A stretch of 61,639 bases of DNA from Thalassolituus alkanivorans. GTDB lineage: Bacteria > Pseudomonadota > Gammaproteobacteria > Pseudomonadales > Oceanobacteraceae. Location of the stretch: contig NZ_JAJAEL010000006.1 in the NCBI RefSeq assembly GCF_020447205.1, forward strand, positions 287,141 through 348,779. Reading direction: 5' to 3'. The position numbers and the translations under genes are program-made. The notes under the pieces were generated by a model. It did not search any database. It saw only the letters and a list, made by a program, of their open reading frames with translations, and was not told the DNA's origin. Shown here in pieces: positions 30,116 through 40,993 of the stretch (position 1 is its first letter; the number at the start of each line of letters is the position of its first letter).

Positions 30116-31240
30116 ATGCTCATGTCCGATATCGTAATTTCCGGCTCCGGCCTGTTCATCCCGCCTTTTACCATCACCAACGATGAACTGGTAGAAGCCT
30201 ACAATGCCTACGCAAACCGCTTTAACGAAGAGCACGCGGACGCCATTGCCAGCGGCGAAACTGAAGCACTGCCACTGTCCAGCAGCGAATTTATTGAGAA
30301 GGCTTCCGGTATCAAAGCACGCTACGCCATGTACAAAGATGGCATCGTCAACCCGGACATCATGCACCCTGTATTTCCGATGACACAGGAAGGCGCCACC
30401 CCGGAAATGGTTACCATGGGTGTTGCTGCTGCACGCGAAGCCATGGAACAGGCCGGTAAAACCGCTGATGACATTGATATGGTCATTGTATCCAGCACCT
30501 TCCGCCAGCGTGACTACCCGGGTATGTCGGTTGAAATTCAACGCGAACTGGGAATTAAAGGTTTTGCTTATGACATGGGCATTGCCTGCTCATCCGCAAC
30601 CTTCGGTCTGATCAATGCTTACACCGCATTAAAAGCCGGCACCGCCAAATGTGTGTTATTTGTAAATCCGGAATTCACCACCCCGGGACTGGATTTCAAA
30701 GATCGCGACAGCCATTTTATTTTTGGCGACGTTGCTACCGCAGCGATTCTGGAGCCTGCCGAGACAGCAACGTCAGAACATACTTTCCGCATTCTGAGCA
30801 CCAAACAATTTACCCAATACTCGGATAATATCCGTTGCGACGCCTCTTACGCCGATTATTGCTTTGAAAACGTGCCGGCCAACCGCTACGCCTTCAAACA
30901 ACAGGGCCGCAAAGTATTCAAAGAACTGCTGCCTCTGGTCACTAATTTTATTGAAAATCTGCTGACCGAAAACCAACTGGAAGCTTCTTCACTGAAACGT
31001 ATGTGGCTGCATCAGGCAAACGTTAATATGAACCTGTTTGCCGTTAAAAAACTCCTCGGCCGCCTGCCTGAAGGTAATGAAGCACCAGTGGTACTGGACG
31101 AATTTGCCAACACAGCGTCATCCGGCTCAGTGATCGCTTTCCACCGCTATAAAGATGATTTCAAGGCTGGCGATAAAGGCCTGATCTGTTCTTTTGGCGC
31201 CGGTTATTCCATCGGCAGTCTGCTGGTCGAAAAACTCTGA
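30116..31240 (+). CDS. 3-oxoacyl-ACP synthase III family protein (FabH-like)
   Basis: A 374-residue thiolase-fold condensing enzyme. The catalytic triad is visible: Cys in GIACSSATFG, His in WLHQANVN and Asn in EFANTASSG. The glycine-rich end is CSFGAGYSIGSLLV. It is longer than FabH (about 317) and resembles the 370-residue paralogue of Pseudomonas that uses acyl-CoA primers. With fabA 155 bases downstream, it likely serves fatty acid initiation or recycling of acyl-CoA. ATG 30116 has a closer ribosome-binding site than ATG 30122; either is possible. Confidence 0.88.
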   Translation: MLMSDIVISGSGLFIPPFTITNDELVEAYNAYANRFNEEHADAIASGETEALPLSSSEFIEKASGIKARYAMYKDGIVNPDIMHPVFPMTQEGATPEMVTMGVAAAREAMEQAGKTADDIDMVIVSSTFRQRDYPGMSVEIQRELGIKGFAYDMGIACSSATFGLINAYTALKAGTAKCVLFVNPEFTTPGLDFKDRDSHFIFGDVATAAILEPAETATSEHTFRILSTKQFTQYSDNIRCDASYADYCFENVPANRYAFKQQGRKVFKELLPLVTNFIENLLTENQLEASSLKRMWLHQANVNMNLFAVKKLLGRLPEGNEAPVVLDEFANTASSGSVIAFHRYKDDFKAGDKGLICSFGAGYSIGSLLVEKL

Positions 31241-31395
31241 TCAGAAACCGGTTTCCCGGCGCAACCTGCGCCGGAAATACTACCCATTAATTCCTTTTAT
31301 TCAAAAAACCTTCATTGGCTATCATGCTGTAAATATGTCAGTGTACCGGCATACTTATAATGACCCTAAAGACCAAGACCAGAAGAGGAAACTGC

Positions 31396-31911
31396 ATGAC
31401 TCACCCAAACTCCTTTAACCGTGAACAACTGCTGGCCTGCGGCCACGGTGAACTGTTTGGTGAAGGCAATGCACGGCTGCCACTGCCTAACATGCTGATG
31501 ATGGATCGCATCGCGCACATCAGCAGCGAAGGTGGCGCTTACGGTAAAGGCGAAATTATTGCCGAACTGGATATTGATCCATCGCTGTGGTTTTTTGACT
31601 GCCACTTTGAAACTGACCCGGTAATGCCTGGCTGTCTGGGCCTGGATGCCATGTGGCAGCTGGTTGGTTTCTTCCTTGGCTGGCGCGGTAACCCTGGCCG
31701 TGGCCGTGCATTGGGCTGTGGCGAAGTTAAATTCCGTGGTCAGGTATTACCAACCGCGAAAAAAGTGACTTACCGTATCGACATCAAGCGCGTTATGGAA
31801 CAGAAACTGGTAATGGGTATTGCCGACGCATCCATGGAAGTTGATGGCCGTGAAATTTACACCGCCAAAGATCTGCGTGTAGGGCTTTTCACCTCCACCG
31901 AAAATTTCTGA
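31396..31911 (+). CDS. fabA: 3-hydroxydecanoyl-ACP dehydratase/isomerase
   Basis: A 171-residue hot-dog enzyme that introduces the cis double bond at C10 for unsaturated fatty acids. The catalytic His lies in [17 protein letters not shown] near residue 71, and the partner Asp in LGLDAMWQL near 85. The start ATG 31396 has AGAGGAA upstream and fits the E. coli length (172). An upstream in-frame ATG at 31360 is in AT-rich leader. fabB, its usual partner, is absent. The FabH-like gene precedes it instead. Confidence 0.96.
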   Translation: MTHPNSFNREQLLACGHGELFGEGNARLPLPNMLMMDRIAHISSEGGAYGKGEIIAELDIDPSLWFFDCHFETDPVMPGCLGLDAMWQLVGFFLGWRGNPGRGRALGCGEVKFRGQVLPTAKKVTYRIDIKRVMEQKLVMGIADASMEVDGREIYTAKDLRVGLFTSTENF

Positions 31912-31938
31912 TTTTCTTCTCCCGTTCAAATAATTGGT

Positions 31939-31972
31939 GATCAGACTCTGTCATTGTTGACAGAGTCTGATC
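31939..31972. terminator. Perfect 15-bp hairpin after fabA
   Basis: GATCAGACTCTGTCA (31939-31953) pairs perfectly with TGACAGAGTCTGATC (31958-31972) across a TTGT loop. It lies 27 bases after the fabA stop. No T-run follows, so it may protect the mRNA 3' end or be Rho-linked rather than a classical terminator. Confidence 0.6.
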
Positions 31973-32044
31973 CTGAACATATTCCCCCGTTCTCTCTGCA
32001 CCGATTTCCGTTAAACTGGCTTTATCATTCAGTGAGGAATCTTT

Positions 32045-32566
32045 GTGGGACAGATCATACAAACCGAGATGACCGTACTCGTCACTCCGGATATGGCTAA
32101 CTTTTCCGGCAATATGCACGGCGGCGAATTACTCAAGCTGCTGGACAAGGTTGCCTACACCTGTGCCATGCGTTACAGCGGTCATTATGCTGTGACCCTC
32201 TCCGTTGATAACGTTCTGTTCAAACAACCCATTCTGATCGGCGAGCTCATCACCTGCCTTGCTACGGTAAATTATACCGGTCGCACCTCTATGGAAATCG
32301 GTATTAAAGTGGTCGCCGAAGATATTAAGCAACGCACCGTGCGCCATACTCATACCTGTTTTTTCACTATGGTTGCCATGGATGACAACAACAAACCAAC
32401 CCCGGTACCGGAGCTGGAATTAAAAAACGAAGTTCAGATCCGCCGGTGGAACAAAGCACTGAAACGCCGAGAAGCGCAGAAGAAACTGCAGGCAATGATG
32501 CGTGCGATTGAGCGGGATGATGGCTCAGATGATTTTGACGATTTACCGCTGATCCCCTGCCCCTGA
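32045..32566 (+). CDS. Acyl-CoA thioesterase, hot-dog fold
   Basis: A 173-residue protein of the Acot/BFIT-type thioesterases. The core contains NFSGNMHGGELLKLLDKVAY and a second strand set with VNYTGRTSMEIGIKV. The tail after about 130 is basic, then acidic. It starts at GTG 32045 with GAGGA 6 bases upstream; no ATG fits. It likely hydrolyses cytosolic acyl-CoAs. Its neighbours fabA and the FabH-like enzyme make a lipid-related role plausible, though the hairpin before it suggests a separate transcript. Confidence 0.88.
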   Translation: MGQIIQTEMTVLVTPDMANFSGNMHGGELLKLLDKVAYTCAMRYSGHYAVTLSVDNVLFKQPILIGELITCLATVNYTGRTSMEIGIKVVAEDIKQRTVRHTHTCFFTMVAMDDNNKPTPVPELELKNEVQIRRWNKALKRREAQKKLQAMMRAIERDDGSDDFDDLPLIPCP

Positions 32567-32584
32567 TCAGCTACCAATAGGACA

Positions 32585-32614
32585 TAAAAAAACCGCGCAT
32601 TGCGCGGTTTTTTT
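32585..32614. terminator. Bidirectional terminator, thioesterase/greA
   Basis: AAAAAAACCGCGCA and TGCGCGGTTTTTTT pair with almost no loop left outside the TT. Both strands carry T-runs, fitting the convergent genes. Confidence 0.85.
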
Positions 32615-32633
32615 ATGGACTGAAAAGCAGAAA

Positions 32634-33110
32634 TCAGGCGTGTCTTACTTCGTCAATTTCATACTCAACGGTACCGCTCGGAATCTGAACCGTAACCACA
32701 TCCCCTTCTTCTTTACCGATCAGCGCACGCGCAATCGGTGAAGAAATAGAGATACGGTTAGCTTTAATATCCGCTTCGTCTTCACCAACAATGCGGTATT
32801 CCACTTCTGCATCAGTATCCACATTAATGATACGCACCGTAGTACCGAACAAAACCTTTCCGCTATGCGGAATGGTTTTAATATCGATAACCTGAGCATT
32901 AGACAGCTTACCTTCAATATCCTGAATACGGCCTTCAATAAAACCCTGCTGTTCGCGGGCGGCGTGGTATTCAGCGTTTTCTTTCAGGTCGCCGTGCTCA
33001 CGCGCCTCTGCAATCGCCGCAATAACGCGCGGACGATCAACTGTTTTCAGGCGCTGAAGCTCTTCACGCAGTGAGGCTTCGCCTTCAACAGTCATTGGAT
33101 ACTTTTGCAT
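32634..33110 (-). CDS. greA: Transcription elongation factor GreA
   Basis: A 158-residue factor that rescues backtracked RNA polymerase by stimulating transcript cleavage. The N-terminal coiled coil includes [20 protein letters not shown] and [19 protein letters not shown] with the acidic tip. The C-terminal domain ends in [10 protein letters not shown]. It follows carB in the same direction by 30 bases, the common carA-carB-greA operon. Confidence 0.97.
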   Translation of the reverse strand: MQKYPMTVEGEASLREELQRLKTVDRPRVIAAIAEAREHGDLKENAEYHAAREQQGFIEGRIQDIEGKLSNAQVIDIKTIPHSGKVLFGTTVRIINVDTDAEVEYRIVGEDEADIKANRISISSPIARALIGKEEGDVVTVQIPSGTVEYEIDEVRHA

Positions 33111-33140
33111 ATATTCTGACTCCCTAATTGAATGCGACCA

Positions 33141-36100
33141 TTAAATGGTCGCATGCAGTTCCTGCAGACGACGAACTTCTTTCAGACCTTCTGAACGCAG
33201 CGCTTCAACCACCGCTTCAGCACCGGCCAGAGTCGTTGTGTAATACACCTTGTGCTGCAGCGCGCTGCGACGGATGTCGGCAGAATCTGCAATGGCCTGT
33301 GGGCCATCGGTGGTATTCACAATCAGAGAAATCTCGTCATTTTTAATCATATCCACAATATGTGGACGACCTTCGGTCACCTTGCTCACGCGTTCAACGG
33401 CTACACCAGCAGCCTGCAGCACTTTGCAGGTACCTTCGGTAGAGACCAGTTTAAAGCCGCGCTCGATCAGACCTTCAGCAACGGCAACCACACCGGCTTT
33501 ATCGGCATCACGTACCGATACAAAAGCCACACCGCTGTCCGGCAGTTTGGCACCGGCACCCAGCTGTGCCTTAAAGAAGGCTTCGCCGAAGGTTTTACCG
33601 GCACCCATTACTTCACCGGTGGATTTCATTTCCGGCCCAAGAATCGGGTCAACACCCTGGAATTTATTGAACGGGAATACCGCTTCTTTTACCGAGAAAT
33701 ACGGTGGAATAATTTCCTTGGTAAAGCCCAGTTCAGACAGTTTCTTGCCGGTCATAACTTTGGCCGCAACCGCCGCCAGAGAGGTACCAATACACTTGGA
33801 CACAAACGGCACGGTACGGGAAGCACGTGGGTTAACTTCGATCACGTAGATCTCGCCATCCTGCCATGCCAGCTGCGTATTCATCAGGCCAACAACGCCC
33901 AGCTCCAGTGCCATCGCTGCAACCTGCTTGCGCATTTCATCCTGCACATCAGCCGGCAGACTGTATGGCGGCAGAGAACAGGCGGAGTCACCGGAGTGGA
34001 TACCGGCCTGCTCGATGTGCTGCATGATACCGCCGATAACAACCTGCTCACCGTCACAGATCGCGTCGATATCGACTTCTACTGCACGATCCAGGAAGTA
34101 ATCCAGCAGTACCGGAGAATCGTTGGATACTTTTACCGCTTCAGTCATGTAACGACGCAGCGAGGCTTCATTGTTGACGATTTCCATCGCCCGGCCACCC
34201 AGAACATAAGATGGACGAACCACCAGCGGGTAACCGATTTCTGCAGCTTTAATTACCGCTTCTTCAGCCGAAGTAACAGTGGCGTTAACCGGCTGCTTCA
34301 GACCCAGACGCTGAATCATCTGCTGGAAACGCTCACGGTCTTCAGCACGGTCGATCGCTTCCGGAGAAGTACCGATGATCGGCACACCTGCGGCTTCCAG
34401 CTCGTCGGCCAGTTTCAGCGGAGTCTGACCACCGTACTGTACGATCACGCCTTTTGGCTTTTCACGATCGACGATTTCCAGTACGTCTTCCAGAGTCACA
34501 GGCTCAAAGTACAGACGGTCGGATGTGTCATAGTCGGTGGAAACGGTTTCAGGGTTACAGTTAACCATGATGGCTTCGTAACCTTCTTCTTTCGCTGCCA
34601 GTGCGGCGTGCACACAGCAGTAATCGAATTCGATACCCTGACCAATACGGTTCGGGCCACCACCGAGAACGATGATCTTCTCGCGATCAGACGGATTCGC
34701 TTCACACTCTTCTTCGTACGTGGAATACATATAAGCCGTGTCGGTGGCGAATTCAGCCGCACAGGTATCCACACGCTTGTACACCGGACGGATGCCCAGT
34801 TTCTGGCGCTGTTTGCGGAAGGTTTTTTCGGTCACGCCCAGCAGTGCTGACAGGCGCGCATCGGAGAAACCTTTACGCTTCAGACGGAAGATACGATCAG
34901 CATCCATTGACGTCAGACTGCTCTGCGCAACATTGCCTTCTTCTTTGATCAGATCTTCAATCTGCACCAGGAACCACGGATCAATACCGGAGTGCTGATA
35001 GATTTCGTCAACGCTCATACCGGCACGGAAGGCATCGCCCACGTACCAGATACGGTCGGCGCCAGGCACGCGCAGTTCAGAGATAATTTTGTCTTTGCTG
35101 CCGGCATCGTTCAGATCCACTTTCGGATCAAAACCGGTAGAACCGACTTCCAGGCCGCGCAGTGCTTTCTGCAGAGATTCCTGCTGAGTACGGCCAATCG
35201 CCATTACCTCACCGACAGATTTCATCTGCGTGGTCAGACGACCATCGGCTTGTGGGAATTTTTCGAAGGTGAAACGCGGAATTTTGGTAACCACGTAGTC
35301 GATCGACGGCTCAAACGATGCCGGCGTGCGACCACCGGTAATATCGTTCTGCAGTTCATCCAGGGTGTAACCCACAGCCAGTTTGGCCGCCACTTTAGCA
35401 ATCGGGAAACCGGTTGCTTTGGAAGCCAGTGCCGAAGAACGGGATACACGCGGGTTCATCTCGATCACGACCATACGGCCGGTTTTCGGATCCATACCGA
35501 ACTGCACGTTGGAGCCACCGGTTTCCACACCGATTTCACGCAGTACCGCCAGAGAGGCGTCACGCATGATCTGATATTCTTTATCGGTCAGGGTCTGTGC
35601 CGGAGCAACGGTGATGGAGTCACCGGTGTGCACACCCATGGCGTCAAAGTTTTCGATGGAACAGATGATGATGCAGTTGTCGTTTTTATCACGCACAACT
35701 TCCATCTCATATTCTTTCCAGCCGATCAGGGATTCGTCGATCAGCAGCTCGTTGGTTGGCGACAGGTCCAGACCACGAGTACAGATTTCTTCGAATTCTT
35801 CTTTGTTGTAAGCAATACCGCCACCGGTGCCGCCCATGGTAAAGGACGGACGGATGATGCACGGGAAGCCCAGAGTTTTCTGTACTTCGCGGGCTTCTTC
35901 CATACTGTGCGCAATACCGGCGCGCGGACACTCAAGACCGATCTTTTTCATCGCCTTATCAAAGCGGTTACGGTCTTCAGCTTTGTCGATGGTGTCGGCG
36001 TTTGCACCGATCATTTCCACGCCGAATTTTTCCAGTACACCAGCCGCTTCCAGACCCAGCGCACAGTTCAGTGCGGTCTGGCCACCCATGGTTGGCAGCA

Positions 36101-36356
36101 GTGCATCCGGACGCTCTTTCTCGATGATTTTGGCAACCGCTTCAACGGTAATCGGCTCGATATAGGTTGCATCCGCCATCGACGGATCGGTCATGATGGT
36201 CGCCGGGTTAGAGTTCACCAGAATTACACGGTAGCCCTCTTCACGCAGAGCCTTACAGGCCTGAGCGCCGGAGTAGTCAAATTCACAGGCCTGGCCGATA
36301 ACGATAGGGCCGGCGCCAATGATCAAAATACTTTTTATGTCAGTACGTTTTGGCAT
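33141..36356 (-). CDS. carB: Carbamoyl-phosphate synthase large subunit
   Basis: A 1071-residue enzyme that makes carbamoyl phosphate for arginine and pyrimidines using ammonia from CarA. The two duplicated ATP-grasp halves are evident: [17 protein letters not shown] at residue 14 and [15 protein letters not shown] near 562, each followed by [14 protein letters not shown] or [12 protein letters not shown]. The C-terminal allosteric MGS-like domain starts near 935. Length matches the E. coli protein (1073). Confidence 0.99.
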   Translation of the reverse strand: MPKRTDIKSILIIGAGPIVIGQACEFDYSGAQACKALREEGYRVILVNSNPATIMTDPSMADATYIEPITVEAVAKIIEKERPDALLPTMGGQTALNCALGLEAAGVLEKFGVEMIGANADTIDKAEDRNRFDKAMKKIGLECPRAGIAHSMEEAREVQKTLGFPCIIRPSFTMGGTGGGIAYNKEEFEEICTRGLDLSPTNELLIDESLIGWKEYEMEVVRDKNDNCIIICSIENFDAMGVHTGDSITVAPAQTLTDKEYQIMRDASLAVLREIGVETGGSNVQFGMDPKTGRMVVIEMNPRVSRSSALASKATGFPIAKVAAKLAVGYTLDELQNDITGGRTPASFEPSIDYVVTKIPRFTFEKFPQADGRLTTQMKSVGEVMAIGRTQQESLQKALRGLEVGSTGFDPKVDLNDAGSKDKIISELRVPGADRIWYVGDAFRAGMSVDEIYQHSGIDPWFLVQIEDLIKEEGNVAQSSLTSMDADRIFRLKRKGFSDARLSALLGVTEKTFRKQRQKLGIRPVYKRVDTCAAEFATDTAYMYSTYEEECEANPSDREKIIVLGGGPNRIGQGIEFDYCCVHAALAAKEEGYEAIMVNCNPETVSTDYDTSDRLYFEPVTLEDVLEIVDREKPKGVIVQYGGQTPLKLADELEAAGVPIIGTSPEAIDRAEDRERFQQMIQRLGLKQPVNATVTSAEEAVIKAAEIGYPLVVRPSYVLGGRAMEIVNNEASLRRYMTEAVKVSNDSPVLLDYFLDRAVEVDIDAICDGEQVVIGGIMQHIEQAGIHSGDSACSLPPYSLPADVQDEMRKQVAAMALELGVVGLMNTQLAWQDGEIYVIEVNPRASRTVPFVSKCIGTSLAAVAAKVMTGKKLSELGFTKEIIPPYFSVKEAVFPFNKFQGVDPILGPEMKSTGEVMGAGKTFGEAFFKAQLGAGAKLPDSGVAFVSVRDADKAGVVAVAEGLIERGFKLVSTEGTCKVLQAAGVAVERVSKVTEGRPHIVDMIKNDEISLIVNTTDGPQAIADSADIRRSALQHKVYYTTTLAGAEAVVEALRSEGLKEVRRLQELHATI

Positions 36357-36372
36357 AACTCAGTCTGTCCTG

Positions 36373-37521
36373 TTATTGGGCGGCCTTGGCAGCAACAATC
36401 AAATCAATAAAGTGGTCGAACAACGGCGCGACATCGCGCGGGCCAGGACTGGCTTCCGGGTGACCCTGGAAACTGAAGGCAGGCTTATCAGTGCGGGCGA
36501 TACCCTGCAGCGTGCCATCGAACAGCGACTTATGGGTCGCCTTCAGGTTGGCTGGCAGAGTGCTCTCTTCTACCGCAAAACCATGGTTCTGTGAGGTAAT
36601 CATCACCTTGCCGGATTCAAGATCCTGCACCGGGTGGTTACCACCGTGATGACCATGACCCATCTTCATGGTCTTGGCACCGGAGGCCAGAGCCAGCAGC
36701 TGGTGACCCAGACAGATACCGAACACCGGAATATTGGTTTCCAGAATGTCCTGAATCGCTTTGATGGCGTAATCACAAGGCTCCGGATCGCCAGGGCCGT
36801 TGGACAGGAAAACACCGTCCGGATTCATTGCCAGCACTTCAGAAGCCGGAGTCTGTGCCGGAACAACAGTCAGCTCACAACCACGCTCAGCCAGCAGACG
36901 CAGGATATTGCGCTTAACGCCGAAGTCGTACGCCACGACTTTGAATTTTGGTTCGCTCAGCTCGCCATAACCCTTGCCCAGCGTCCAGTCAGTCTGAGTC
37001 CAGCGGTAAGCTTCTTTAACAGTCACTTCTTTCGCCAGATCCATACCTTTCAGGCCCGGGAAAGCTTTGGCTTCGGCCAGTGCCTTCGCCACATTCTCTT
37101 CAGAATGCGCATCTGCAGCCGCCAGAATGCAGCCATTAAGGGAGCCTTTTTCACGCAGAATACGGGTCAGGCGGCGGGTATCGATATCGGCAATGCCCAG
37201 CACATTGCGCTCTTTCAGGTAAACATCCAGTGCCTGTTCACTGCGGAAGTTGGATGCGATCAGCGGCAGGTCGCGGATCACCAGACCTTTGGCATAAATG
37301 CCATTGGATTCTTCATCTTCGCTGTTGGTACCGTAGTTACCAATGTGTGGATAGGTCAGAGTGACGATCTGGTTGGCGTAGGAAGGGTCGGTCAGAATCT
37401 CCTGATAACCGGTCATGGAGGTGTTGAAAACAACTTCTCCCACTGACAGGCCTTCGGCACCGATGCTGGTACCTTTGAAGATACTGCCGTCCTCAAGAGC
37501 TAGAATGGCTGGCGTAGACAA
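36373..37521 (-). CDS. carA: Carbamoyl-phosphate synthase small subunit (TTG start)
   Basis: A 382-residue glutaminase subunit. The class I amidotransferase domain holds the nucleophile Cys in [12 protein letters not shown] and the His/Glu in [14 protein letters not shown] place the start at TTG 37521, because the protein then begins [16 protein letters not shown], matching Pseudomonas CarA, with GGGGA upstream. A TTG at 37539 is also open but has no ribosome-binding site. A rare start codon may limit expression. carB follows after 16 bases. Confidence 0.95.
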   Translation of the reverse strand: MSTPAILALEDGSIFKGTSIGAEGLSVGEVVFNTSMTGYQEILTDPSYANQIVTLTYPHIGNYGTNSEDEESNGIYAKGLVIRDLPLIASNFRSEQALDVYLKERNVLGIADIDTRRLTRILREKGSLNGCILAAADAHSEENVAKALAEAKAFPGLKGMDLAKEVTVKEAYRWTQTDWTLGKGYGELSEPKFKVVAYDFGVKRNILRLLAERGCELTVVPAQTPASEVLAMNPDGVFLSNGPGDPEPCDYAIKAIQDILETNIPVFGICLGHQLLALASGAKTMKMGHGHHGGNHPVQDLESGKVMITSQNHGFAVEESTLPANLKATHKSLFDGTLQGIARTDKPAFSFQGHPEASPGPRDVAPLFDHFIDLIVAAKAAQ

Positions 37522-37539
37522 GGCTAAATCCCCGAACAA

Positions 37540-38131
37540 AGAATAAACTTGCAGACTACCGCACCGGGCCGGAGGAGGTCAGAACCAGAATCTGCAGTCG
37601 TAAAAAAGCGGAATGGCGACAAATTGACTCCATCCCGCTTATGACTCGCTATGGACTGATAGCGGATTCCGGCGACAAAAAACGATCACCGCAGTGCGTG
37701 TATAAACTAACCCTAAATGATACTGAAAACAGGGTCTTGTGTCCATTAAAGGTGGTGGATTGTACGTTAACAGTGCACCAGCCGGCCGCATTCCGTATTT
37801 CCCCCATCCCTCACCTGCAAGCTGAGCCAAAAGCAAGCCAGACCGAGTACTCCCCGAAGGTCAGTAACACCAGGCAAGGCCCCTGAAATTTACTGATAAC
37901 TCTGGTACTAAATAGCGAGTTACATAAGATTACATTCTGTAACATACAAATATACACTTAATATTACTTCACTCAGAATCAAATGAGTCATTTCATTGTT
38001 ATCTATTGAGAGGGAAAACTACTGCCTGGCTTATTAACAGTTAAAGATATTTTTAAACAATTAAATATCTGACTGATAAGTCAAAAAATAAGGACAACAA
38101 CAATTAAAACCAAAATGAAGAGGTCTGCCCC
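37540..38131. promoter_or_regulatory. Long divergent region with palindromes before the HapR-like gene
   Basis: This 592-base gap lies between divergent carA and the TetR gene and becomes very AT-rich after 37890. It contains GTTAC/GTAAC (37919-37943). A perfect inverted repeat AGATATTT/AAATATCT (38045-38052, 38063-38070) directly abuts the palindrome TGACTgataAGTCA (38070-38083), about 50 bases before the ATG. These are candidate autoregulatory sites. No gene is seen here. Confidence 0.5.
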
Positions 38132-38740
38132 ATGCCTGTAGCCGTAGATGGTCGTCGTCGTCTGCAACCGGAAGAGCGTAAGCGCTTATTATTAACCAAT
38201 GCTGTTGAAGTATTTGCCCGCCGCGGAATCGGCCGGGGCGGTCATACAGAGATTGCCGAGATCGGTGGAGTATCCGTAGCAACGGTATTTAATTACTTTA
38301 AAACCCGCGAAGCTCTGGTTGAAGCCGTTCTGGAAGAAGTAGAAAACTTTCTGCTGAATCTGGCCGAGTCCGTTTACGCAGAAGAAGACAACCCTCTGGA
38401 AGCCATCCGTTCACACGTTAAAGCATTCCTGAATGCCTGCGAAGAAAACCCGGATTACATTAAAGTCTGGCTGGAATGGAGCGCTTCGGTACGTGATGAA
38501 ATCTGGCCACAGTATCTGGAATTCCAGAATAAATTACTGGAGCTGATTGCCAAGCAAATCGACAAAGGCATCAAGAAAGGCATTCTGGAACAGGGTCTGG
38601 CGCCGAAAGAACGTGCCCGCTGGGCGCTTGGTAATGCCCAGATGCTGGTATCGATGGTATTTGATCCGAACGGCAAACCGCGCGGCATGGAAAAAATGGT
38701 CGAGCGAGGTTTCGATCATATGCTGGGCGTTAAAGCCTGA
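38132..38740 (+). CDS. HapR/LuxR-type TetR family regulator
   Basis: A 202-residue TetR-family protein. Its DNA-binding domain contains VFARRGIGRGGHTEIAEI and VSVATVFNYFKTRE (about residues 27-62). From memory these are almost the same as in the Vibrio quorum-sensing master regulators HapR, LuxR and SmcR. The ligand domain also retains KVWLEWSASVRDEIWP. Such proteins control hundreds of genes in vibrios and often repress themselves. It interrupts the usual dapB-carA neighbourhood and is on the opposite strand to both. GAGG 10 bases upstream supports the start. No LuxS or autoinducer gene is in this window. Confidence 0.93.
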   Translation: MPVAVDGRRRLQPEERKRLLLTNAVEVFARRGIGRGGHTEIAEIGGVSVATVFNYFKTREALVEAVLEEVENFLLNLAESVYAEEDNPLEAIRSHVKAFLNACEENPDYIKVWLEWSASVRDEIWPQYLEFQNKLLELIAKQIDKGIKKGILEQGLAPKERARWALGNAQMLVSMVFDPNGKPRGMEKMVERGFDHMLGVKA

Positions 38741-38756
38741 GGCCTGCCCCCCAGCC

Positions 38757-38788
38757 ATAAAAAAGCCGCTCGTTGAGCGGCTTTTTTA
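38757..38788. terminator. Bidirectional terminator, HapR-like gene/dapB
   Basis: AAAAAAGCCGCTC and GAGCGGCTTTTTT pair around GTT, with T-runs on both strands between convergent genes. Confidence 0.85.
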
Positions 38789-38802
38789 TATTCAGAAAGG
38801 TA

Positions 38803-39639
<837 letters not shown>

Positions 39640-39711
39640 CTAAGGATATAGCGATTCGGCAGGAGATGCGAGGCGCAGCCCGAAGGCCACGCCTGCAGGG
39701 TTTAAAGCTGC

Positions 39712-40830
39712 TCAGATTTCTTCAAAGAACTTCTTCACACCTTCAAACCAGCTCTTCTTCTGTGGTGAGTGTTTCTCACCGGTCAGAGAAGCCTGGAACT
39801 TCATCAGCAGATCTTTCTGCTCAGCATTGAGGCTGACCGGTGTTTCGACCTGTACACGGCAGAGCAGATCACCCGCCGGGCCACCGCGTACCGGCAGCAC
39901 ACCCTTACCGCGCAGACGGAACTGTTTGCCACTCTGGGTCTCTGCCGGAATTTTCAGTTTTACCCGGCCATCCAGCGTTGGCACTTCCAGTTCAGCCCCC
40001 AGTGCCGCATCGACGATACTGATCGGTACTTCGCAATACAGGTTACGGCCATCGCGATGGAACAGCTTATGCTCCAGCACACTGACCTGCACATACAGAT
40101 CACCGGCCGGACCACCCATGGCTCCCGCTTCACCCTCACCGGACAAACGGATACGGTCGCCGGTATCAACACCAGCAGGAATTTTCACCGACAAGGTCTT
40201 GGTTTCTTCTTTTACGCCACGGCCATGACAGCTGGTGCAGGGATCATCGATCTGCGTACCCTGACCACGACAGCTCGGACAGGTCTGCTGTACCGAGAAG
40301 AAGCCCTGCTGCATACGCACCTGACCCGCACCATGACAGGTATTACAGGTTTTTGGTTTGGTGCCTGGCTTGGCACCACTGCCGTCACAGGTAGTACAGG
40401 CGGTCAGGGTTGGAATGCGGATCTTCTTCTCCACACCACGCACTGCTTCTTCCAGTGTCAGCTCCATGGTGTAACGCAGGTCAGAACCACGCTGCGGGCC
40501 ACCACGCGGGCCACGGCCACCGCCGCCAAAAATATCGCCAAATACATCACCGAAAATATCGCTGAAGTTAGCACCGCCACCGCCAAAGCCGCCGCCGGCC
40601 TGACCATCCACCCCGGCATGACCGTACTGGTCATAGGCACGGCGCTTCTGCTCATCGCCCAGCACTTCGTAAGCTTCGGTTGCTTCTTTAAATTTGGCAT
40701 CCGCATCTTTATCGTCCGGATTGCGGTCCGGGTGATATTTCATCGCCAGCTTACGGTAAGCTTTTTTCAGTGTTGGTCCATCGACGTCCTTACTGACGCC
40801 CAGAACCTCGTAATAATCTCGCTTAGACAT
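39712..40830 (-). CDS. dnaJ: Chaperone protein DnaJ
   Basis: A 372-residue class I J-protein that stimulates DnaK ATPase. The J-domain (1-70) has the HPD motif in [17 protein letters not shown] Gly/Phe-rich region follows, then four zinc-binding CxxCxGxG repeats ([32 protein letters not shown]) near 145-210. The substrate-binding C-terminal domains complete it. Downstream of dnaK by 163 bases. Confidence 0.98.
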   Translation of the reverse strand: MSKRDYYEVLGVSKDVDGPTLKKAYRKLAMKYHPDRNPDDKDADAKFKEATEAYEVLGDEQKRRAYDQYGHAGVDGQAGGGFGGGGANFSDIFGDVFGDIFGGGGRGPRGGPQRGSDLRYTMELTLEEAVRGVEKKIRIPTLTACTTCDGSGAKPGTKPKTCNTCHGAGQVRMQQGFFSVQQTCPSCRGQGTQIDDPCTSCHGRGVKEETKTLSVKIPAGVDTGDRIRLSGEGEAGAMGGPAGDLYVQVSVLEHKLFHRDGRNLYCEVPISIVDAALGAELEVPTLDGRVKLKIPAETQSGKQFRLRGKGVLPVRGGPAGDLLCRVQVETPVSLNAEQKDLLMKFQASLTGEKHSPQKKSWFEGVKKFFEEI

Positions 40831-40993
40831 ACTTCACCTGTTTTTTTGTCTGCCGCCACAAGCTGATTAACGCTGGCGACAGGAACAAACCCAGCACGCG
40901 CACAGGCGTTTCTGAGGTGTGATAACAAAGCAAAACGCGACAGCTTCCGAAAGAAAACTGCCGCGTCCGCTTAACGACTGATGCAGCCGTTAA

